DNA of 64,000 bases, from positions 20,632 to 84,631 of the forward strand of contig JAHJRI010000189.1 in assembly GCA_018830885.1 (NCBI GenBank), given 5' to 3'. The translations under genes were made by a program, and so were the position numbers. This document shows positions 7,700 to 16,841 of the stretch, one piece after another. The notes below the pieces were generated by a model that was not told the origin of the DNA, made no database searches, and saw nothing but the letters and a program-made list of their open reading frames with translations. This DNA is from a bacterium. GTDB taxonomy: Bacteria; SAR324; XYD2-FULL-50-16. Within the stretch, counting starts at the first letter, position 1; every line of letters starts with the position of its first letter.

Positions 7700-8563
7700 A
7701 TGAATGACCTGATACCAGAGCAAATAGTCGACTTCCATGTCCATCTTTTTCCTGATCAGCTGTTCGAAGCAATATGGAAATTCTTCTCAGAACAGTACCA
7801 TTGGCAAATTGTCTATAAAATGTACTATAAGCAATGTATCCAATATCTTCTTCAGAATGGGGTCAGCCACATTGTCTATTCAAATTATGCCCATAGAAAA
7901 GGTGTTGCAGAACAACTGAACCGTTGGAATATCAATGTTTTAAATCAAAACAAAAACCTGTACTGTTTTGCCGCATTTCACCCGGATGATGACAACTGTC
8001 TGCAGATTGCTACGTCCGTTCTGGAACATCCCAGGGTCATCGGCTTCAAATTGCATCATCTGGTACAGCATTTTTATCCAGACGATGAGCGGTTGTTTCC
8101 TCTATATGAGATGGTCATCGAGAAAAACAAACGAATTCTTTTTCATATCGGTAACGGACCTGTTGAAAGTGATCATGTGGGATATAAAAGCTTCATTCCA
8201 CTTCTAAAGCGTTATCCTCAGTTATCTGTTAACATTGCACACCTGGGGGGCAATGAATTTGAGCCGTTTTTTGACCTCCTGAAGGAGCATAAAAACATGA
8301 TGATGGACACATCCTTCTGTTTTTCCAGGGACGACGCCTTTAATTTTAATCTCCATCCGGAAATTCTAGAAAAAAATAAGGACCAGCTGTTGTATGGGTC
8401 GGATTTTCCGAACCTGATCTTCCCCCGGTCTGAAGAGATTGAAACCCTTGCCTCGTTTGAACTCTCTGAGGCTTTTTATCGCCAGTTATTTCGGGAAAAT
8501 GGGAAGCGCCTGTTGGACCGCCATTGCACAGTTGAACAACAGCATGGGGAACAGACAGCTTAG
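7700..8563 (+). CDS. Amidohydrolase-2 family metal-dependent hydrolase/decarboxylase
   Basis: About 287 residues with a TIM-barrel metal hydrolase pattern: DFHVHLFP (metal-binding H-x-H near the N terminus), FKLHH (strand with lysine and histidines), LFHIGN, IAHLGG and the terminal YGSDFPN aspartate. These match the COG2159/amidohydrolase-2 group, which includes aminocarboxymuconate-semialdehyde decarboxylase-like enzymes. The substrate cannot be read from the sequence. I place the start at ATG 7700; an upstream TTG at 7661 would add 13 residues of low complexity. It sits 114 bases after the sirtuin gene and 125 bases before another metal hydrolase, all in the same direction. Confidence 0.85.
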   Translation: MNDLIPEQIVDFHVHLFPDQLFEAIWKFFSEQYHWQIVYKMYYKQCIQYLLQNGVSHIVYSNYAHRKGVAEQLNRWNINVLNQNKNLYCFAAFHPDDDNCLQIATSVLEHPRVIGFKLHHLVQHFYPDDERLFPLYEMVIEKNKRILFHIGNGPVESDHVGYKSFIPLLKRYPQLSVNIAHLGGNEFEPFFDLLKEHKNMMMDTSFCFSRDDAFNFNLHPEILEKNKDQLLYGSDFPNLIFPRSEEIETLASFELSEAFYRQLFRENGKRLLDRHCTVEQQHGEQTA

Positions 8564-8688
8564 CTATTAGAATTCATACCAGCATCACAGAATCTGGATG
8601 ATGCAACCGATATTTCATAAATAAACAGATCCTACCCGTCAGCTTTTTTTCAGTCTGCGGCCGATCTGAAGGCTATGCTGGAGAGATA

Positions 8689-9582
8689 ATGTTTGATTTC
8701 AAGAAAAACGGTTTATGCTATATCAAGGGGGGTCGATATCCTCATTGTCACGCGCTGTTTATTGACGACCATCTCAGGGTCCTGATTGACCCGGCCTGTG
8801 ATGACCGTGTTTTGAAGCGCCTGGCCAGCGAAAAACCCATTGATGTGATTATCAATTCACATTGTCATGAAGATCATTTTCTCAACAATTATCTTTTTCC
8901 GGAAGCGGAGCTGTGGGTCCATGAGAAAGAGGCGCCGATGTTTCGCAGTATTGAAACCCTGCTCGATTCCTGGCTGGATGATGATGAAAAAACAGGACCA
9001 AAGGGTGATGAAACCCTGCAATTCCTGATCAATGATGTCCATTTTAAGGAAAGGGAACCGGACCGGTTGCTGCTGGACAGGGAGTTGATATCGTTTGGAG
9101 ATACACAAATGCAGGTTCTCCATACACCTGGACACAGTCCCGGACATTTAAGCTTTTTCTTTCCGAATGAGAAGGTTCTGTATACGGCAGATCTCGATTT
9201 GGTCGAAGCGGGTCCATACTATGGAGACAAAGCATCCGATATTGATGAGATGATCCATTCCCTGGAACGACTGCTGGAAATAAAAGCGGAAACGTATCTT
9301 TCAGCCCATGGAAAATATGGTATTTATGCAGGTGATCCAAAATATATCCTGCGATACATCGATGTTATCTACCAGCGTGAGAACCGATTGTTGGACGCAT
9401 TGACTCAAAAGCCAAGCACGCTTGAGGAAATTGCGGATTTTGGGATTATCCACGGGAAAAAGAAAATATCAGGTGCATGGGATTTATCGCTATCTGAAAA
9501 GAAGATGATGGCGAAACATCTGGTGCGACTGATCCGGAAGGGGGCAGTCCAGCAGGAAGGCGATCGCTATATCGCTTGTTGA
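8689..9582 (+). CDS. Metallo-beta-lactamase-fold hydrolase with C-terminal winged-helix segment
   Basis: A 297-residue protein with a clear ribosome-binding site (GGAGAG, four bases before ATG). The di-metal ligands are visible: H-x-H-x-D-H in NSHCHEDHFLNN (about residues 64-75), the histidine in HTPGHSPGH, the aspartate in YTADLDLVEAGPYYG, and the histidine in SAHGKYG. This is the LACTB2/glyoxalase-II-like branch. After about residue 230 there is a helical segment with lysine- and leucine-rich helices consistent with the winged-helix tail of LACTB2-type enzymes. Thioester or phosphodiester hydrolysis are both possible and the substrate is unknown. It converges on the leucine-rich-repeat gene with 11 bases between the stops. 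Confidence 0.88.
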   Translation: MFDFKKNGLCYIKGGRYPHCHALFIDDHLRVLIDPACDDRVLKRLASEKPIDVIINSHCHEDHFLNNYLFPEAELWVHEKEAPMFRSIETLLDSWLDDDEKTGPKGDETLQFLINDVHFKEREPDRLLLDRELISFGDTQMQVLHTPGHSPGHLSFFFPNEKVLYTADLDLVEAGPYYGDKASDIDEMIHSLERLLEIKAETYLSAHGKYGIYAGDPKYILRYIDVIYQRENRLLDALTQKPSTLEEIADFGIIHGKKKISGAWDLSLSEKKMMAKHLVRLIRKGAVQQEGDRYIAC

Positions 9583-9593
9583 TCAAGAAATTC

Positions 9594-11492
9594 TCATTCC
9601 AGTCCCGGAACGGTCGAAAGCTTTTTTTCCCTCACCGGTTGCGGCAATTTGAAAGAACTGAAGTTTTCCATTTGACTGAGCAGAGAAAGGTCCTCGATCG
9701 GGTTGCCACGCAAATCAAGTTTTCTGAGATGGTTCAAATTAGCCAGGGGCTGGATGTCGATCAACCGGTTTCGCTTCAGATGCAACTCTGACAATGCGGT
9801 CAACGTCTCTAACGGTTGAAGATCCGCAACCTGATTATTGTTCAGGCGCAGCAGTTGCAGCTTTTTCAGTCCAGATAAAGGTTGAATACTGCTGACACGA
9901 TTTCCATCCAATTCCAGCCAGGTCAACCCCACCAAGCTTCTCAGTGGTGTAATATCCTGAATTTGATTATGATGCAGCGATAACACACGCAGATTTGTCA
10001 ACCCTTCCAGCACTGAAATATCATCGATTCGGTTGTGATGCAGCGACAGCATCGTCAGTTTCTTTAATTTATACAGCGGAGAGATGTCACGAATCCGGTT
10101 GCTGTCCAGACCGAGCTTTTTAAGATGCACCAATCCAGCGAGTGGGCTGATATCCTCAATTCTGTTATTATATAAAACCAGACGGGTCACTCTGGTCATG
10201 TATCGCAGTGGGCTGATATCTTCAATCTGTTTGTTATGGATAACAACCATGATCAGTTTGCTCAGCCGTCGGGTCAACTCATTGCAGGAATCTGCTTCCA
10301 GGGAGAGTCCGACCTTTTCTGCCAACACGGATAATGTATAACGTTGTTTTGCATCGGGTTGGCGACACAACGCGACAAATGCCGGTTCGGTTGGTTGGGG
10401 TAGCCGATCGGCATCCTGCCTGATTTTGAATGGCACCTCTATTCGCTGCACGTTCCGGGTTGTTTCAGAACCTTCTGTTCTTTTCGCTATCGACACCGGG
10501 AAGTCGGATTTCATCTCTGGAGACTTGGCTGAATACATCTCATCGACAACAGCTGGACGCTCCTTGCCGATGGTTTCGCCCCTTGGAGATCCGCTCTCTT
10601 CTGTAGACTTCCGGCTGATTGGCGGCAGCTTGTATTGCTGATATGCAGCATGCCGGCGGATCGGGGTCACACTTTGAATCATGTTATCCAAAAGATCCAG
10701 ATATTTCAGACGTCTCAAGCGTTTCAGGGGTGATATATCCTGTATTTGATTATTGTTGAGTGTCAGCCATCGGAGATTTCTCAGATTATCCAGTACTGAA
10801 ATGCCACTGATTCGGTTGTGATCGAGGTACAGTGTGGAAAGCTGTTTCAGTTTTAACAATGATGTAATCTCTGAGATTTGGTTGTTGCTCAGGTACAGGG
10901 TTTCCAACTGTGTCAGATGCTGAACAGCACTGATATCATCGAGCCTGTTGTTCGTCAAAAACAGCTTTGATAGTGACCTGTGACCGGCGATCGGATTAAT
11001 ATCGCTGATCTGGTTGTTATCAAGGGTTAACCACTCCAGTTTGATCAAACTTTCGAGCGGTTTAATGTCTTCAATCTGATTGTGCCCAAGATTCAACCAG
11101 GTTAACCCGGATAAGCCGCCCAGAGGAGTGATCTCTTTTATCTGGTTTTTTTCCAGAGATAAGATTGTCAATTGATCCAATCCCGCCAGAGGGCCCAGAT
11201 CGCTGATCCCTTTGCTGTTAAGAAACAGCTCTGTTGTCTTCTGCAGCTGCTGATAGAGCAATTCGCAGGTTTCAGGTGAAAAGACCATGCTAACCTCAGC
11301 CGCCAGCGCCTTCAGCGTCGTCATCTGGTCCATTGTCGGCGAAACACACCGTTCAATCTGCTCCGAACTGGCATAAAGCAAAGGGTTCCAGCTACACAGC
11401 AGCAGTATCGTCAAAACAACCTGTAAAATCCGACTTCTTGGGCTCATCTGTGTTTTATGTGGGGCGTTTATTGCTCCGGTCAGGTTGACCAT
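9594..11492 (-). CDS. Exported leucine-rich-repeat protein with two duplicated cap-plus-LRR modules
   Basis: A 632-residue protein with a hydrophobic N-terminal signal (ILQVVLTILLLCS, then LLYASSE). If translation starts at the second ATG (11447) the signal is more typical. Internalin-like 22-residue repeats (consensus L-x-x-L-x-x-N-x-I-x-D-I-x-P-L) form two blocks, residues about 95-285 and 425-615. Each is preceded by a related cap with two cysteines: one reads LKALAAEVSMVFSPETCELL, the other LSVLAEKVGLSLEADSCNEL. The blocks are joined by a charged, proline-containing linker. This is a tandem duplication of a whole module. LRR proteins of this type bind proteins at the cell surface or in the periplasm; the ligand is unknown. 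No membrane anchor or sorting signal is seen at the C terminus. Confidence 0.85.
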   Translation of the reverse strand: MVNLTGAINAPHKTQMSPRSRILQVVLTILLLCSWNPLLYASSEQIERCVSPTMDQMTTLKALAAEVSMVFSPETCELLYQQLQKTTELFLNSKGISDLGPLAGLDQLTILSLEKNQIKEITPLGGLSGLTWLNLGHNQIEDIKPLESLIKLEWLTLDNNQISDINPIAGHRSLSKLFLTNNRLDDISAVQHLTQLETLYLSNNQISEITSLLKLKQLSTLYLDHNRISGISVLDNLRNLRWLTLNNNQIQDISPLKRLRRLKYLDLLDNMIQSVTPIRRHAAYQQYKLPPISRKSTEESGSPRGETIGKERPAVVDEMYSAKSPEMKSDFPVSIAKRTEGSETTRNVQRIEVPFKIRQDADRLPQPTEPAFVALCRQPDAKQRYTLSVLAEKVGLSLEADSCNELTRRLSKLIMVVIHNKQIEDISPLRYMTRVTRLVLYNNRIEDISPLAGLVHLKKLGLDSNRIRDISPLYKLKKLTMLSLHHNRIDDISVLEGLTNLRVLSLHHNQIQDITPLRSLVGLTWLELDGNRVSSIQPLSGLKKLQLLRLNNNQVADLQPLETLTALSELHLKRNRLIDIQPLANLNHLRKLDLRGNPIEDLSLLSQMENFSSFKLPQPVREKKLSTVPGLE

Positions 11493-11571
11493 ATGCCAGA
11501 TTTATCGGATCCATATGCAGCAGCATCAACGGGCATGATTCCAGTCATCTCTGGGAAACGTTCGGAAATGT

Positions 11572-12738
11572 TTATGGACTGCTTTTCTTTTCTTTCAAGT
11601 CATATCTGAAAACCGACCCCAGTTCCGTGAACAGGTCCCACTCAACTTCGATATCCCTGGGGACATATATGCTGTTGTGGCTTTGATATTGGTAATAATA
11701 GCCTGTGGGTTTGACATGATATTCAATACGCCAGACCCCCAACTCCCTGTCAATGCGAAGATCGCGGCTGGCTTGAATATCGAAAAGAGCATCTCCACTG
11801 ATCCATGTTCCGATCGAGATCTCCCTTGAATCCAAATAAAAAACGGAGATATCCCCCTTCTTTACCCTGACGGTAATCTTCAGCCGCTGGACGCTGGGTG
11901 GTATAGGGAACTTCTGAAATGGATAGTCGATTCGAAATGGGGCACCTGACAGAAAGCGGAAAGACAATGCTGCAACTCCAATCACGATGAGTGACAGCCC
12001 AACTGCATATCGTCGCCGTGAGGGAGAAAATGGGACCTGCTGTTTCAGTTTCTGCTGATATCCGGGAAACCAGAAATAGTATAAAAAATAGCTGATATAC
12101 CAGACCAGGGCAAAAGCCCAGAGAACATCCGACGTAAAATGCCCCCCGGTCATAATTCTGACCAGGCCAAGCCAGACCCCCCAGAACAGGGCCATCAGCA
12201 AGGCCGGGTAACGCATGCCAGGACGTTTTTGTTTCAGCAAAAAATATAGCATGACGAGCACAAAACCAGAGCTGGCATGCCCGCTTGGAAAAGACCTGCC
12301 TTTAAAATTCCTGTCTTTAATAACCAGCACTTTTTGAAATGCATGATGCCCACCCAGTTCCAGGGTGTCTCGGGGTCGGGGTCTCCGCCAGGTATCCTTG
12401 AAAACACCATTTACAACAATGACCGGGCCAATAATAATACAAAGGAGAACAAACAGGGTAATTCCCCGTTTCAATAAAAACCGGGGATGCATGAAAGAAG
12501 CAAAAAAAAGAGACAGCGCCCAGAAAGCGATCACGCCGCTGATATAGGGACCATAAATATAGCTGAAATGAATCAGTACCTTTTTATCTCCCCACCACTT
12601 CTGCTCGATTGGATCATAAAAATGCCGGGAAATACGCAGATCCAGGTCTGTAAAATAGAATACAGCCGTCCCCACAATCAATATCGAAAGAGGAAGCGTA
12701 AGCTCCAGGAGTCTTGCTTTATCTCGAAATAGGGACAT
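11572..12738 (-). CDS. PAP2-family membrane phosphatase with C-terminal beta-rich extension
   Basis: A 388-residue protein. Five to six membrane segments occupy residues about 12-235. The three PAP2 phosphatase motifs are complete: KDTWRRPRP, SFPSGHASSGF and RIMTGGHFTSDVLWA, with the catalytic histidines in SGH and GGH. Such enzymes dephosphorylate lipid A, undecaprenyl pyrophosphate or phosphatidylglycerol phosphate at the periplasmic face; LpxE/LpxF-like lipid A phosphatases have this architecture. After one more hydrophobic helix (about 250-270) there is a soluble domain of about 120 residues rich in beta-type and aromatic residues (YYYQYQSHNSIYVP) that ordinary PAP2 enzymes lack. The start ATG at 12738 has only a weak site. 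No LPS genes lie nearby. Confidence 0.85.
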   Translation of the reverse strand: MSLFRDKARLLELTLPLSILIVGTAVFYFTDLDLRISRHFYDPIEQKWWGDKKVLIHFSYIYGPYISGVIAFWALSLFFASFMHPRFLLKRGITLFVLLCIIIGPVIVVNGVFKDTWRRPRPRDTLELGGHHAFQKVLVIKDRNFKGRSFPSGHASSGFVLVMLYFLLKQKRPGMRYPALLMALFWGVWLGLVRIMTGGHFTSDVLWAFALVWYISYFLYYFWFPGYQQKLKQQVPFSPSRRRYAVGLSLIVIGVAALSFRFLSGAPFRIDYPFQKFPIPPSVQRLKITVRVKKGDISVFYLDSREISIGTWISGDALFDIQASRDLRIDRELGVWRIEYHVKPTGYYYQYQSHNSIYVPRDIEVEWDLFTELGSVFRYDLKEKKSSP

Positions 12739-12827
12739 AAATCTCTGTCAGTGCCGTTTGCGTGTTTAAGATTTCCCAAAGAAGTCTAGATCCAGAGGAT
12801 AAATGGGATCAGCAATGATAGCAAAAG

Positions 12828-13169
12828 CTATTGATAGTTGATGAACCACTCGGCATAAGTATTTAATAAATCGAAATTTTTTGAACGATTATCAACTGCT
12901 TTCAAATCACAAAGCGGTATCATGGAGAGTCGTTTGTCATCGGCAAGTAGTTTGACTTTCCCCAGGAGTCCGAATAATTCATTTTCTGAATTATTGATCG
13001 CATCCAATTGGTATCTTTCATACTCTCCTGCCGTAACGACCTCACATGGCAGTTTCAGGTTTTCAGATAAAAAAGCAAAAAATGTCTGGATTGTTTCCAG
13101 ACCGACTGTATAATTGTCACAGTCCTTCAATACAGCTGCTACTCTTTCTATCCGGCTGGATTGTTTCAT
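12828..13169 (-). CDS. Small conserved hypothetical protein
   Basis: A 113-residue soluble protein. The central and C-terminal parts, including KLPCEVVTAGEYERYQL, LLGKVKLLADDKRLSMIPLCDL and SKNFDLLNTYAEWFINY, resemble a family of short bacterial proteins sometimes annotated as calcium-binding, which share an 'FPCEV ... LPLxDLEVxDxxSKNYQLLxDYxVWFxNY' pattern. I recall this family only in outline, so neither calcium binding nor function is claimed. It is oriented with its neighbours on the reverse strand and is separated from them by intergenic gaps. A short ATAGC/GCTAT hairpin lies at its 3' end. Confidence 0.6.
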   Translation of the reverse strand: MKQSSRIERVAAVLKDCDNYTVGLETIQTFFAFLSENLKLPCEVVTAGEYERYQLDAINNSENELFGLLGKVKLLADDKRLSMIPLCDLKAVDNRSKNFDLLNTYAEWFINYQ

Positions 13170-13514
13170 TTTTCGTGTCTAATTAGATTAGGTGACAGGA
13201 GTTCTATTCATGGTCGCAGAGATCAGCTTTTTCAGTTAATGCGCCTGGCGGTTTTGGTTTGCCATTTCGGTTTCTTGCCTCGTTCTTTCATTATTCATAC
13301 TAGCGTAAGGTGGTAGAAAAATAAATTATAAAATCGGAACTACCCCTGTTTTATTTCATTTATTCAGCTATTTAGAATAGCAGAACAGAGAAAAAAGAGG
13401 TTGTATGAATAAACGACGCCTGGAATCGATCAATATCTGAAAAGCGAGGTGTTTGACGAGTCCCGTACCCGGGTTTCTGATTACCAAATGGATAGCAATC
13501 TGAAACTGCAGGTA
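13170..13514. other. Intergenic region, nothing recognised
   Basis: 345 bases between two reverse genes. They are AT-rich with a small GCTATT/AATAGC palindrome near 13370. A forward frame beginning at 13449 runs antisense into the 3' end of the next gene and is treated as a shadow. No promoter, RNA or gene can be supported. Confidence 0.5.
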
Positions 13515-14915
13515 TTAGTAATTCTGGTGGGTATCACCAAAGTCACGTTCCTTGTAGCCGGCAGAATCCTCTGTCTTGATCTGACGGCTGATGGTATCAA
13601 TATTCCTGGAATACACTTCGGCGTGTCCGGCCAGATTTCTGATTGTCTGGTGACCGGAGGATGCGCATGGCTTAACGAAGTCAAGATACTTTTTCGACGT
13701 TTCCAGGAGTTTCAGATATGAATCCTGATTGCGCCGAAATATATTTTTATAGGTAATAGCAATAACGGCCTGTTTGAGCAGGGGATGAATATAGATATCA
13801 GTTTTCAGCGGAATCCGGTCCAGCTGATTTTCCTGGATGACATCAATACAATGTCTAAAAACACTGTGTGCCAGCAGATTTAGTTTTTTAGTGAAGTTTT
13901 CAGAACCATCGTTTCGGTGCAACGCCCTGGCAATTTCCAGCAGCGTAATCTTCTGGGCAATAACTATTTTCTGTTTGTAAAGCATACCTTCAGGACGCAC
14001 ATTGGGGATCGCATTTCTTATGTTTTCAACCAGTTGATCCATCATGGGGATTCTGGCAAACAACATGGCATAGGCCATAATAATGGAAACTTCGTTGACC
14101 TTGCCTTTCGAGCTTGGCGCTGATTCATCCTTGAATTTCTCAATGAAGGCTTTCTTAATATCCTCCGCCGTGCATCCAGCCTGCCCATGCCGACTCATTT
14201 TGACCAGTATATCTTTGCTATACTGGTTTATTTGCCTGACTTCATACAGGTTCTCATCAACCAGATGCAGATAATGAGGAATTTCAAACTGTTTGCGAAC
14301 CAGTCTCTGGGCAATGACTTTCGCCTCATTGTTCCCCTCTTTTTGAATTTTTTCCAACTCGGACCTTGGAAACATCTTGAAACGAAGCAGGTATTCCTTG
14401 TATGTGCTTAAAAACCAGGTGGTGTGAAACATGCTTAGCCCGCCGTCTGCCAGCAAAGCCTCACCTATTTTTCTGAGGCTATCCAGAATAATATTTTGTT
14501 TTCCAGTTGTAAGCGCACTGTTTTTCATATCAATAAATTTTATGATACCATCCAGGGCGAGGTAATTGACATCAGCATCCTCGACCATCGCTGACTCCCT
14601 GATTTTCAGCCTGAAAGAGTTCATTTCAGAGATACTCATCGTATCGCCACCCGGAAGATTCGTGCGGTCCTTCCGATTGACATTGGCCAGAAACGAATTA
14701 TGAAAGGCTTTGATCTTTTCTCTCGCCTTAATCAGATCGAATTTCGGCTTCTTTTTTCTTCCCAGAAAGGGACCCCCCGAAAACAGTCCGCCTTTCTTCT
14801 TCTTTTTGTCAGCGTCTTTATCCTTGCGACGGTAAGTATGCATAAAGAAATCCCGGTCCGGAACAGTTCTCTGAATCCGGTGCAACTGCCTCATGATACT
14901 GCTTTCCATTTCCAT
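13515..14915 (-). CDS. Unrecognised helical protein, paralogue 1 of a three-member local family
   Basis: A 466-residue, largely alpha-helical protein with no signal peptide and a lysine-rich N-terminal stretch around residues 31-58 (a run of five K, then FLGRKKKPKFDL). It shares two blocks with the genes at 22980 and 43535. Block A (residues about 145-180) reads G-x-SMFHTTWFLSTYKEYLLRFK. Block B (about 276-335) reads SIIMAYAMLFARIPMMDQLV and then NAIPNVRPEGMLYKQKI. I do not recognise the family. Block B may be an amphipathic or membrane-touching helix, but no clear transmembrane protein is indicated. It stands alone, with over 300 bases of intergenic DNA on each side, and the ATG lacks a strong ribosome-binding site. 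Confidence 0.8.
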   Translation of the reverse strand: MEMESSIMRQLHRIQRTVPDRDFFMHTYRRKDKDADKKKKKGGLFSGGPFLGRKKKPKFDLIKAREKIKAFHNSFLANVNRKDRTNLPGGDTMSISEMNSFRLKIRESAMVEDADVNYLALDGIIKFIDMKNSALTTGKQNIILDSLRKIGEALLADGGLSMFHTTWFLSTYKEYLLRFKMFPRSELEKIQKEGNNEAKVIAQRLVRKQFEIPHYLHLVDENLYEVRQINQYSKDILVKMSRHGQAGCTAEDIKKAFIEKFKDESAPSSKGKVNEVSIIMAYAMLFARIPMMDQLVENIRNAIPNVRPEGMLYKQKIVIAQKITLLEIARALHRNDGSENFTKKLNLLAHSVFRHCIDVIQENQLDRIPLKTDIYIHPLLKQAVIAITYKNIFRRNQDSYLKLLETSKKYLDFVKPCASSGHQTIRNLAGHAEVYSRNIDTISRQIKTEDSAGYKERDFGDTHQNY

Positions 14916-15227
14916 GCTGAATTACCAGTACACCAAAGAATGAAGACGGTTGAGCCCTCCACGGAGAATGCACCCTCCCTGGGGCCCAAAATAAGTAAAA
15001 TACTTATATAATAATACGTTATCTCTCAGGTGAGGACATTATGACAGTATTTATCAAGTTATAAAACGAAAAACACCGTCTTATCTGAAAACCAAACCAC
15101 CAACCATGTGACGGATTCTAACACAGGTGAAGGCGCACGACTTCATCTTTCCGGATCCATCATACGGTGCTGGCTTCATTCTTCATGGGACGGCTGAAGC
15201 CGGGAATGTTTGAGATCAAAATATATT
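14916..15227. other. Intergenic region upstream of paralogue 1
   Basis: 312 bases. An AT-rich segment near 14990-15050 could hold a promoter for the reverse gene at 13515-14915, but no matched hexamer pair is convincing. Around 15160-15205 there is imperfect self-complementarity (GGCTT ... AAGCC). No gene is supported. Confidence 0.4.
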
Positions 15228-15803
15228 TCATTTTCTAAAAAATTTTCTGTCAAATGCCTGGACGACAGGTCTTATCTCACCATCATTCTCTATCTCGACC
15301 TTCTTTGTGGATGGTGTCACCAGCCCTTCTCTGGCCTTCCGGGACGGCTTGTTATCAACGAACACCGGATCCGCTACCAGATCAAAGCCAGGTAGTAATA
15401 TATTGAATTCAAGTGGAATTCCATTCGGATCATAGGTATAGATGGAGTTGATATAACCATGGTCAATAATATCAGATACGGGTAGATCTTCGTTGACGAG
15501 CCGATCCTGCAACATGTGAAGATCTGAAAGTGACTCCAGACAGATCGCCAGATGATCAAAAATAAACGGGCCGGACACCGGTTCGCCGTGTCGTTTGTTC
15601 TTCACCCGCGTTACATCCTGCCATTCAAAAAAATAGATGAGCATCTGGCTGGAAATGGCAAACGCATATTGACGCCCCTCTTCGTTTTGAAAGCCCAAAA
15701 CAAGTTTCAATCCCAGAATATCCCGCCAGTAAGAGATCGTTTCATCCATGTCGGCTGTTGCGAAAGCAACGTGATGAATGGCTGTGAGCTTTGGTTGGTT
15801 CAT
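15228..15803 (-). CDS. VOC-superfamily (glyoxalase/dioxygenase-like) protein
   Basis: A 191-residue protein whose first 135 residues form two beta-alpha-beta-beta-beta units. Putative metal ligands are in AIHHVAFA (His), IFDHLAICLE (His) and GIPLEFNIL (Glu). SYWRDILGLKLV and YTYDPNGIPLEF are standard VOC phrases. The superfamily includes glyoxalase I, extradiol dioxygenases, methylmalonyl-CoA epimerase and antibiotic-binding proteins; nothing here chooses between them. The last 50 residues are a charged extension beyond the usual fold. It lies 28 bases after the Asp/Glu racemase gene and is probably co-transcribed with it. Confidence 0.85.
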   Translation of the reverse strand: MNQPKLTAIHHVAFATADMDETISYWRDILGLKLVLGFQNEEGRQYAFAISSQMLIYFFEWQDVTRVKNKRHGEPVSGPFIFDHLAICLESLSDLHMLQDRLVNEDLPVSDIIDHGYINSIYTYDPNGIPLEFNILLPGFDLVADPVFVDNKPSRKAREGLVTPSTKKVEIENDGEIRPVVQAFDRKFFRK

Positions 15804-15831
15804 GATTTTTTATTGACGTAATTTCATTTTT

Positions 15832-16527
15832 TCACGACTTCAGAGCCATTTGAGCGGCCTTTCTTGCGTGTATGGCTGTGGTATCGAATAAAGGGACGGT
15901 TGTATCTTTCTGGTTCACCAGCAAGGCGATCTCGGTGCATCCTAAAATAACCCCTTCAGCTCCTTTGCCGGAAAGTGCATTGATGATCTTCAGGTATTTT
16001 TGCCGGGATTCAGGCTCAACTTTCCCCAGACAGAGTTCCTCATAGATTATCTGATGCACCACCTTTCGGTCGTTCACCTCTGGTATGATAACATTCAGAC
16101 CGTACTGTTCCTGAAGACGCCCCTTATAAAAATCCTGTTCCATTGTAAACCCTGTTCCCAGTAATCCGACCGTCCTGATATTTTCAGATAATATCACTTC
16201 AGCAGTAGCATCAGCAATATGGAGGACAGGAATACCAATTCCCGCTTCGATTTCTGCCGCGACTTTGTGCATGGTATTCGTACAGATCAGCAAAAAGTCC
16301 GCGCCTGCCTTTTCGACACTCCTGGCCGCATTTACCAGGATCTCCGCAGCTGCCAACCAGTTTTCGGCATGTTGATGTTTTTCGATTTCTGAAAAATCCA
16401 CACTGTAAAGACAGATTTTTGCTGAATGCAGCCCACCGAGCTGGTCTTTGACTGCTTCATTGATTAAACGATAGTACGTCAGCGTGGACTCCCAGCTCAT
16501 CCCGCCCAGCAACCCAATTGTTCTCAT
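15832..16527 (-). CDS. Aspartate/glutamate racemase family protein (YgeA/RacX-like)
   Basis: A 231-residue protein with GGAAGGCGG just before its ATG. It opens with IGLLGGMSWEST, the family signature. It carries the two catalytic cysteines in LLICTNTMHK and VILGCTEIALLV, with GLLGTGFTMEQDFYK between them. These cofactor-independent enzymes racemise aspartate, glutamate or other amino acids by two-base (thiol) chemistry. YgeA/RacX-type members make non-canonical D-amino acids for peptidoglycan or biofilm control; the exact substrate is not readable. It is first in a two-gene unit with the VOC protein. Confidence 0.9.
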   Translation of the reverse strand: MRTIGLLGGMSWESTLTYYRLINEAVKDQLGGLHSAKICLYSVDFSEIEKHQHAENWLAAAEILVNAARSVEKAGADFLLICTNTMHKVAAEIEAGIGIPVLHIADATAEVILSENIRTVGLLGTGFTMEQDFYKGRLQEQYGLNVIIPEVNDRKVVHQIIYEELCLGKVEPESRQKYLKIINALSGKGAEGVILGCTEIALLVNQKDTTVPLFDTTAIHARKAAQMALKS

Positions 16528-16841
16528 AGTCCGCCTTCCTGCTGTTTTATATTAGTATTGTATTTTCTGCGCACGGTGTTGCGGTCTTGATCGACCTTGA
16601 ACCTGAGGTTGAGTTTAGCAAATATTTATCATTCGAGAAACTTGCAAGTTCTAGCGCAGGTAGCACCCTACAGTCACATTCAGATCTTCTAAATGAAAGC
16701 ACTTCACGGTCTTTCAGGACAATGTTTCAATCAATCGTTTGTTGACAAAAGTTTCTTTTTTTCGTTCCATGGATGAGAAACAGTAACTGGCATTAACCCT
16801 TTCCATATCTTCCCATTCAGAAATTCTCATCCGTCATCAAA
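16528..16841. other. Divergent intergenic region with a 12-bp palindrome
   Basis: 314 bases between the reverse racemase gene and the forward LOG-family gene, so it probably contains both promoters. A perfect palindrome AACTTGCAAGTT lies at 16639-16650 and a GGTCTTGATCGACC near-palindrome at about 16586-16600; either could be an operator. TTGACA occurs near 16743, with no good -10 partner at 17 bases. Confidence 0.4.

Noticed and set aside
13449-13721. 90-codon forward frame at the 3' end of paralogue 1
   Set aside because: It lies mostly antisense to a much better supported gene.
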